DNA of 64,000 nt from SCTM01 sp965279655 (GTDB taxonomy: Bacteria > Pseudomonadota > Alphaproteobacteria > Rhodospirillales > Rhodospirillaceae): the NCBI GenBank assembly GCA_965279655.1, contig OZ257255.1, positions 5,265,748 to 5,329,747 of the forward strand, written 5' to 3'. The position numbers were made by a program, and so were the translations under genes. Each line of letters opens with the position of its first letter. Position 1 is the first letter of the stretch. Below, one piece after another: positions 60,285 to 64,000 of this stretch. The notes under the pieces are model-generated. The model had not been told where the DNA came from. It saw only the letters and a program-made list of their open reading frames with translations, and did not search any database.

Positions 60285-63200
60285 TGCCCGGGGGCGCGGA
60301 GCCCATCCAGAACGGCCAGCACGCCGCGGATCGGAATCCCCAGCCACTCGGGCCGGTTGCCCGCTTCGTATGAAATCTCGTAGCAAGCCTTCTCCAGGAG
60401 GAAGAGGCGCAAGAGGCCTTCATCGCCTTGCGGGAGTTCCGCGCGGTAGGCGTCGAGGAACGTATTGCAGGCGGTGTCACGCCAATCCAACGCGTGTGCC
60501 ACTTGCGACGCGGCGTTGGCGGAGGTGACCGCGGAGCGCTGCAAGGCGGCCTGCGCGGCGTAGTCGAACGACCGCAGCATCCCGGCGACGTCCTTGAGCG
60601 GCGAATGCTTTCGACGGCGCACGGCGAGATCCTTGGTCGGCTCGCCCTCGAAATCGATCACGTACCAATCATTCTGCGCAACCAGCACCTGACCAAGATG
60701 AAGATCGCCATGGATGCGGGTCTTCACCATGCCGTCGCTGTTGATGGTCAGGCGATCGATGCTGGAGAGGCAATCAGCCTTCCGGGCCAGCAAACCTTCC
60801 GCTTCGGCTCGCTGGGCTGGGTTCAGGGTTGGCAGGGCAGCGGTGACCCGCGCGAAGGCATTCTCAGCTTCGGTCCGTGCTTCGGCGCGCCACTGATCCG
60901 CGTCGGCCGCGGTCGCCGACTCCGGCGCGAAATCCGCATTGTCGGTGGGTGTCGCGAGCGCCTTGTGCAGTTCCGCGATGCGCCGCCCGAGGGTGGTGAT
61001 GCTCGTCAGGTAGGTGTCCGCATCGGGCGTCTCGGGTGCGTCTGCCGCCGCGCCCACCGCCGTGGTCTCCAGTGCGCGTTGCAAGTGATCGAGCGCATGG
61101 GTCCAACCGTCGCCCTGATTGCGCACAAAGCTCTGCGCGATCGCAAGGCCGCTGGCCTCGCCGGCGCGATCCACGAAGACCGCGGAAGCAAGCAGTGGCG
61201 GCGTGTTGGTGTAGCCCACGTCGCGCAGGTATGCGCCGAACTCGATTTCCGGATGCGTGCCGGGCACGAGCCGGCGATAGACCTTGAGGACAAGCTGGGC
61301 GCCGACCAGCACGGAAGAATTACTTTGATCCGCCCCCAAACGACGCACCTCGACGTCATCCGCGAAGCTCAGCGCCTGCATTTCGGGTGAGGTGTCGATG
61401 TGCACGCGGGTCTCGCCGCAGGACAGATCGCCGCCTGACTTCAGTGCCTTCAGCAGGGCGAGCGCGAAAGCGCGTGTCGCCGGGCCGTCATAGATGCCTT
61501 CAAGGCGTGGGCCGCGACGAACTTGCGCGATCATGTATGAGATCGCGCCGCCGGCTGCGCCCACGATCTCCGGCTCGGCCGTGATCGCCAACGGCGCCAT
61601 GTAGCGCTGCGCCGCGCCGCTCTGAAGCGTCACGTCCAACTGCGCCAGCACGAACGTCTGGCCGTTGGGCAATTGGCAGGCATCGGTGACCTTCACCTCG
61701 GCGATGCGATCGTTCTTGGCCGCAAACCAACGCTGGCGCGCGAGGAACGCCGGTAGCGCCTCCTTCTCCAAGAGCGTGCGCGCGGGCGGGTTCAGCATGT
61801 CCTGCCAGCCGGCGCGGGTGACCAGGGTGATGATCTCCGGCATCGGCTCGGGAATGCCGCTAGAGATGCGCGGGACATCGCTGTCGCTCGCCAGCACGAA
61901 CCAGAAGAATCCATAGCTCGGCAAGGTGACGAGATAGGGCAGGTCGCCGATCGGCGGGAAGGCCGTGCCGCCGAGCAGTTCCACCGGCGTATGGCCCTTG
62001 AGCTTCGAGAGATCGAGCTGGGCTGCCTGCGCGGAGCGGGAAAGATTGAAGATGCACAATACCGTGCGTCCTTCGAAGCAGCGCAAGTATGCCAGCACCT
62101 TGCGATTCGAGGGATAGAGGAACTCTAGTGTTCCCCGGCCGAACACATTCTGGCTTTGGCGGATTGCAAGCATGCGCCGCGTCCAGTGCAGCAGGCTCGA
62201 CGGGCTCGCGAGCTGCGCTTCCACGTTCACCGCGCCGTAGCCATGCACCGGGTCCATGATCGCCGGGAGATACAACCGCGCCGGGTCGGATCGCGAGAAG
62301 CCGCCGTTGCGGTCCGGCGACCACTGCATCGGCGTGCGTACGCCGTCCCGGTCGCCGAGATAGATGTTATCGCCCATGCCGATTTCGTCGCCGTAGTAGA
62401 TCACTGGCGTACCGGGCAAGGAGAGCAGCAGCGCATTCATCAGTTCGATCTTGGGCCGGTCGTTACCCATGAGCGGCGCGAGGCGCCGGCGGATGCCGAG
62501 GTTGATGCGCGCGCGGCGGTCCGAGGCGTAGGTGTTCCACAGATAATCGCGTTCCTTGTCGGTCACCATCTCAAGCGTCAACTCGTCGTGGTTCCGCAGG
62601 AAGATCGCCCATTGGCAGCCTTCCGGGAGATCAGGCGTCTGGCGCATGATGTCCGTCACCGGGTGCCGGTCTTCCTGCGCGATCGACATGTAGATGCGCG
62701 GCATCAGCGGGAAGTGGAACGCCATGTGGCATTCATCGCCGTTGCCGAAGTAGGGCAGGACATCCTCGGGCCATTGGTTCGCTTCCGCCAGCAGCATGCG
62801 CCCCGGGAAGCGAGCGTCGATCTCGGCACGGATGCGCCGCAGCACATCGTGCGTCTCCGGCAAGTTCTCGTTGTTCGTGCCCTCCCGCTCGATCAGGTAA
62901 GGCACCGCGTCAAGCCGCATGCCGTCCACGCCGGCTTCGAGCCAGAAGTTCATCACGCTCAACACTTCGTCCAACACCGCCGGGTTATCGAAGTTCAAGT
63001 CCGGCTGATGGCTGTAGAAGCGATGCCAGAAATAGGACTGCGCAGTCTCGTCCCAGGTCCAGTTGGACTTCTCGGTATCGAGAAAGATGATGCGTGTGCC
63101 TTGATAGCGCTGGTTGGTGTCGCTCCACACATAGAAGTCGCGCTCCGGCGAACCGGCCGGCGCGGAGCGTGCAAGTTTAAACCAGGGGTGTTGATCGGAG

Positions 63201-63559
63201 GTGTGATTGATCACCAGTTCCGTGATGACCTTCATTCCGCGCGCATGGGCTGCATCCACGAAGCGGCGGAAGTCGTCCATCGTGCCGTAGGACGGATGAA
63301 CGTCGCGGTAGTCTGCGATGTCGTAGCCGTCGTCGCGCAGCGGTGAGGGGTAGAACGGCAGCAGCCACAGCGCCGTCACGCCCATGTCGGAGAGGTAGTC
63401 GAGTTTCTGGGCGAGTCCGACGAAATCGCCGATCCCGTCGTTGTTGCCGTCCATGTAGGCCTTGACGTGCAACTGGTAAATCACGGCGTCCTTGAACCAC
63501 AGTGGGTCCGCGGTTCTATTCAGGACGGTGAGGGTGCTGGGGTCGATGGCTTTGTTCAT
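60281..63559 (-). CDS. treS: Trehalose synthase-maltokinase fusion
   Basis: 1092 residues. The TreS half (about 1-560) is GH13: YMDGNNDGIGDFVGLAQKLD, GMRLDAVPYLIEREGTNNEN (nucleophile), MLLAEANQWPEDVLPYFG (acid) and IFLRNHDELTLEMVTD. It isomerises trehalose and maltose. The second half (about 590-1092) is a maltokinase (Pep2-like) with RWFAAKNDRIAEV, RIHGDLHLGQVLVA and YVIDFEGEPTK, and makes maltose-1-phosphate for GlgE. It overlaps glgE and glgB by ATGA at both ends. TreS-Mak fusions are known. Confidence 0.95.
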   Translation of the reverse strand: MNKAIDPSTLTVLNRTADPLWFKDAVIYQLHVKAYMDGNNDGIGDFVGLAQKLDYLSDMGVTALWLLPFYPSPLRDDGYDIADYRDVHPSYGTMDDFRRFVDAAHARGMKVITELVINHTSDQHPWFKLARSAPAGSPERDFYVWSDTNQRYQGTRIIFLDTEKSNWTWDETAQSYFWHRFYSHQPDLNFDNPAVLDEVLSVMNFWLEAGVDGMRLDAVPYLIEREGTNNENLPETHDVLRRIRAEIDARFPGRMLLAEANQWPEDVLPYFGNGDECHMAFHFPLMPRIYMSIAQEDRHPVTDIMRQTPDLPEGCQWAIFLRNHDELTLEMVTDKERDYLWNTYASDRRARINLGIRRRLAPLMGNDRPKIELMNALLLSLPGTPVIYYGDEIGMGDNIYLGDRDGVRTPMQWSPDRNGGFSRSDPARLYLPAIMDPVHGYGAVNVEAQLASPSSLLHWTRRMLAIRQSQNVFGRGTLEFLYPSNRKVLAYLRCFEGRTVLCIFNLSRSAQAAQLDLSKLKGHTPVELLGGTAFPPIGDLPYLVTLPSYGFFWFVLASDSDVPRISSGIPEPMPEIITLVTRAGWQDMLNPPARTLLEKEALPAFLARQRWFAAKNDRIAEVKVTDACQLPNGQTFVLAQLDVTLQSGAAQRYMAPLAITAEPEIVGAAGGAISYMIAQVRRGPRLEGIYDGPATRAFALALLKALKSGGDLSCGETRVHIDTSPEMQALSFADDVEVRRLGADQSNSSVLVGAQLVLKVYRRLVPGTHPEIEFGAYLRDVGYTNTPPLLASAVFVDRAGEASGLAIAQSFVRNQGDGWTHALDHLQRALETTAVGAAADAPETPDADTYLTSITTLGRRIAELHKALATPTDNADFAPESATAADADQWRAEARTEAENAFARVTAALPTLNPAQRAEAEGLLARKADCLSSIDRLTINSDGMVKTRIHGDLHLGQVLVAQNDWYVIDFEGEPTKDLAVRRRKHSPLKDVAGMLRSFDYAAQAALQRSAVTSANAASQVAHALDWRDTACNTFLDAYRAELPQGDEGLLRLFLLEKACYEISYEAGNRPEWLGIPIRGVLAVLDGLRAPGQ

Positions 63560-64000
63560 GACTCGATCCGCCAGATGCGGCAAGGAGAGACGGCCGGGTC
63601 GATCCGCAAATGCTGATGACGGCCGGTCCAGGTGATGGTCTCGCCGGTGATGAGGTCGCGCGCGGTCACCTTGGCTTCGTTGCCGAGGCCAAGCGTTTCC
63701 AGCGGAAGCTCGAGGCCGCACTCCACCGCGTGATCGAAGTTGAGGGACACGGCGATCCAGATCGTGTTGTCGCCGGTCGGCGTGCTCTTGCCGTAGAACA
63801 GCACCTGATCGTGATGCGCCGTGAAGAAGCGCAAGTTGGCGAACAGATGTAGCGCCGGATTATCGCGGCGGATGCGGTTGAGCGCGGCGATCTCCGCCTT
63901 GATGTTGCCGGGCCGGTCCCAGTCCCAGGCGCGGATTTCGTACTTCTCGGAGTTGAGATACTCCTCGCGGCCCGGCAGCGGCGTGGCCTCGCACAGCTCG
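63556..64000 (-). CDS. glgE: Alpha-1,4-glucan:maltose-1-phosphate maltosyltransferase GlgE (C-terminal part)
   Basis: Only the last 148 codons are in the window; the 5' part lies beyond base 64000. The sequence ELCEATPLPGREEYLNSEKY followed by EIRAWDWDRPGNI and ALNRIRRDNPAL is diagnostic of GlgE, and the terminal beta domain follows. GlgE extends glucan from maltose-1-phosphate. The stop overlaps the next start (ATGA, 63556-63559). The gene heads the visible operon. Confidence 0.93.
   Translation of the reverse strand, partial: ELCEATPLPGREEYLNSEKYEIRAWDWDRPGNIKAEIAALNRIRRDNPALHLFANLRFFTAHHDQVLFYGKSTPTGDNTIWIAVSLNFDHAVECGLELPLETLGLGNEAKVTARDLITGETITWTGRHQHLRIDPAVSPCRIWRIES

Noticed and set aside
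62156..63346. Open frame of 396 codons antisense to the trehalose synthase part
   Set aside because: It carries no recognisable motif and overlaps the catalytic core of TreS.

Overview
The window is a gene-dense, high-GC chromosomal segment that reads as alphaproteobacterial. Pointers to that class are the ligase-associated repair set (MBL exonuclease, DEXH helicase, PdeM), a DUF2336 protein, a DUF1289 protein, a TonB/ExbB system whose ExbB has an Ala/Pro-rich N-terminal extension, and very large PstC and PstA permeases. No rRNA, tRNA, CRISPR array, insertion sequence or phage gene was found. I cannot assign the order from sequence alone.

Layout. (1) 1-7.6 kb: ligase-associated DNA repair genes (exonuclease cut by the left edge; helicase and PdeM overlapping at 6935-6938). 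They are separated by three short-chain dehydrogenases (SDRs), two of them with damaged active sites, and a glutaredoxin-DinB fusion. (2) 7.6-9.9 kb: a tight DUF2269 / DUF4166 / saccharopine-dehydrogenase-like operon. (3) 9.9-17 kb: a putative glycosyltransferase with queF, a palindromic intergenic repeat pair, small proteins, a trans-aconitate-methyltransferase-like gene, two repeat-plus-methyltransferase proteins in divergent orientation, and a receiver-GGDEF protein whose GGDEF domain looks inactive. (4) 17-23.3 kb: a 665-base intergenic region with an orphan terminator, then tonB-exbB-exbD-exbD and two exported TPR paralogues, closed by a strong terminator. (5) 23.3-29.1 kb: a Tat-export neighbourhood in which msrP and msrQ are split by DUF1838 and two MFS genes on the other strand. 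(6) 29.3-34.6 kb: a multi-PAS diguanylate cyclase, then transketolase and ribulose-phosphate epimerase. (7) 34.6-41.8 kb: a pho box and pstS-pstC-pstA-pstB-phoB with no phoU or phoR. (8) 41.8-53.8 kb: mixed genes, namely a two-barrel TbpB-like lipoprotein, an alpha/beta hydrolase, a dicarboxylate symporter, apt, DUF2336, gloA, selO, a class B DnaJ, an EamA exporter, an unknown protein and a methyltransferase. (9) 54-64 kb: an overlapping glgE - treS/maltokinase - glgB - glgX - malQ operon, which makes alpha-glucan from trehalose and breaks it down again.

Gene style. Same-strand neighbours are often coupled by ATGA or GTGA overlaps, and four convergent pairs share a palindromic CTAG stop. The most unusual items are the coupled pseudo-SDR pair, the TonB-ExbBD-TPR-TPR operon, the split msrPQ locus, the Pst operon lacking phoU, the double TbpB-like barrel with a perfect inverted repeat upstream, and the orphan terminator at about 17.18 kb.
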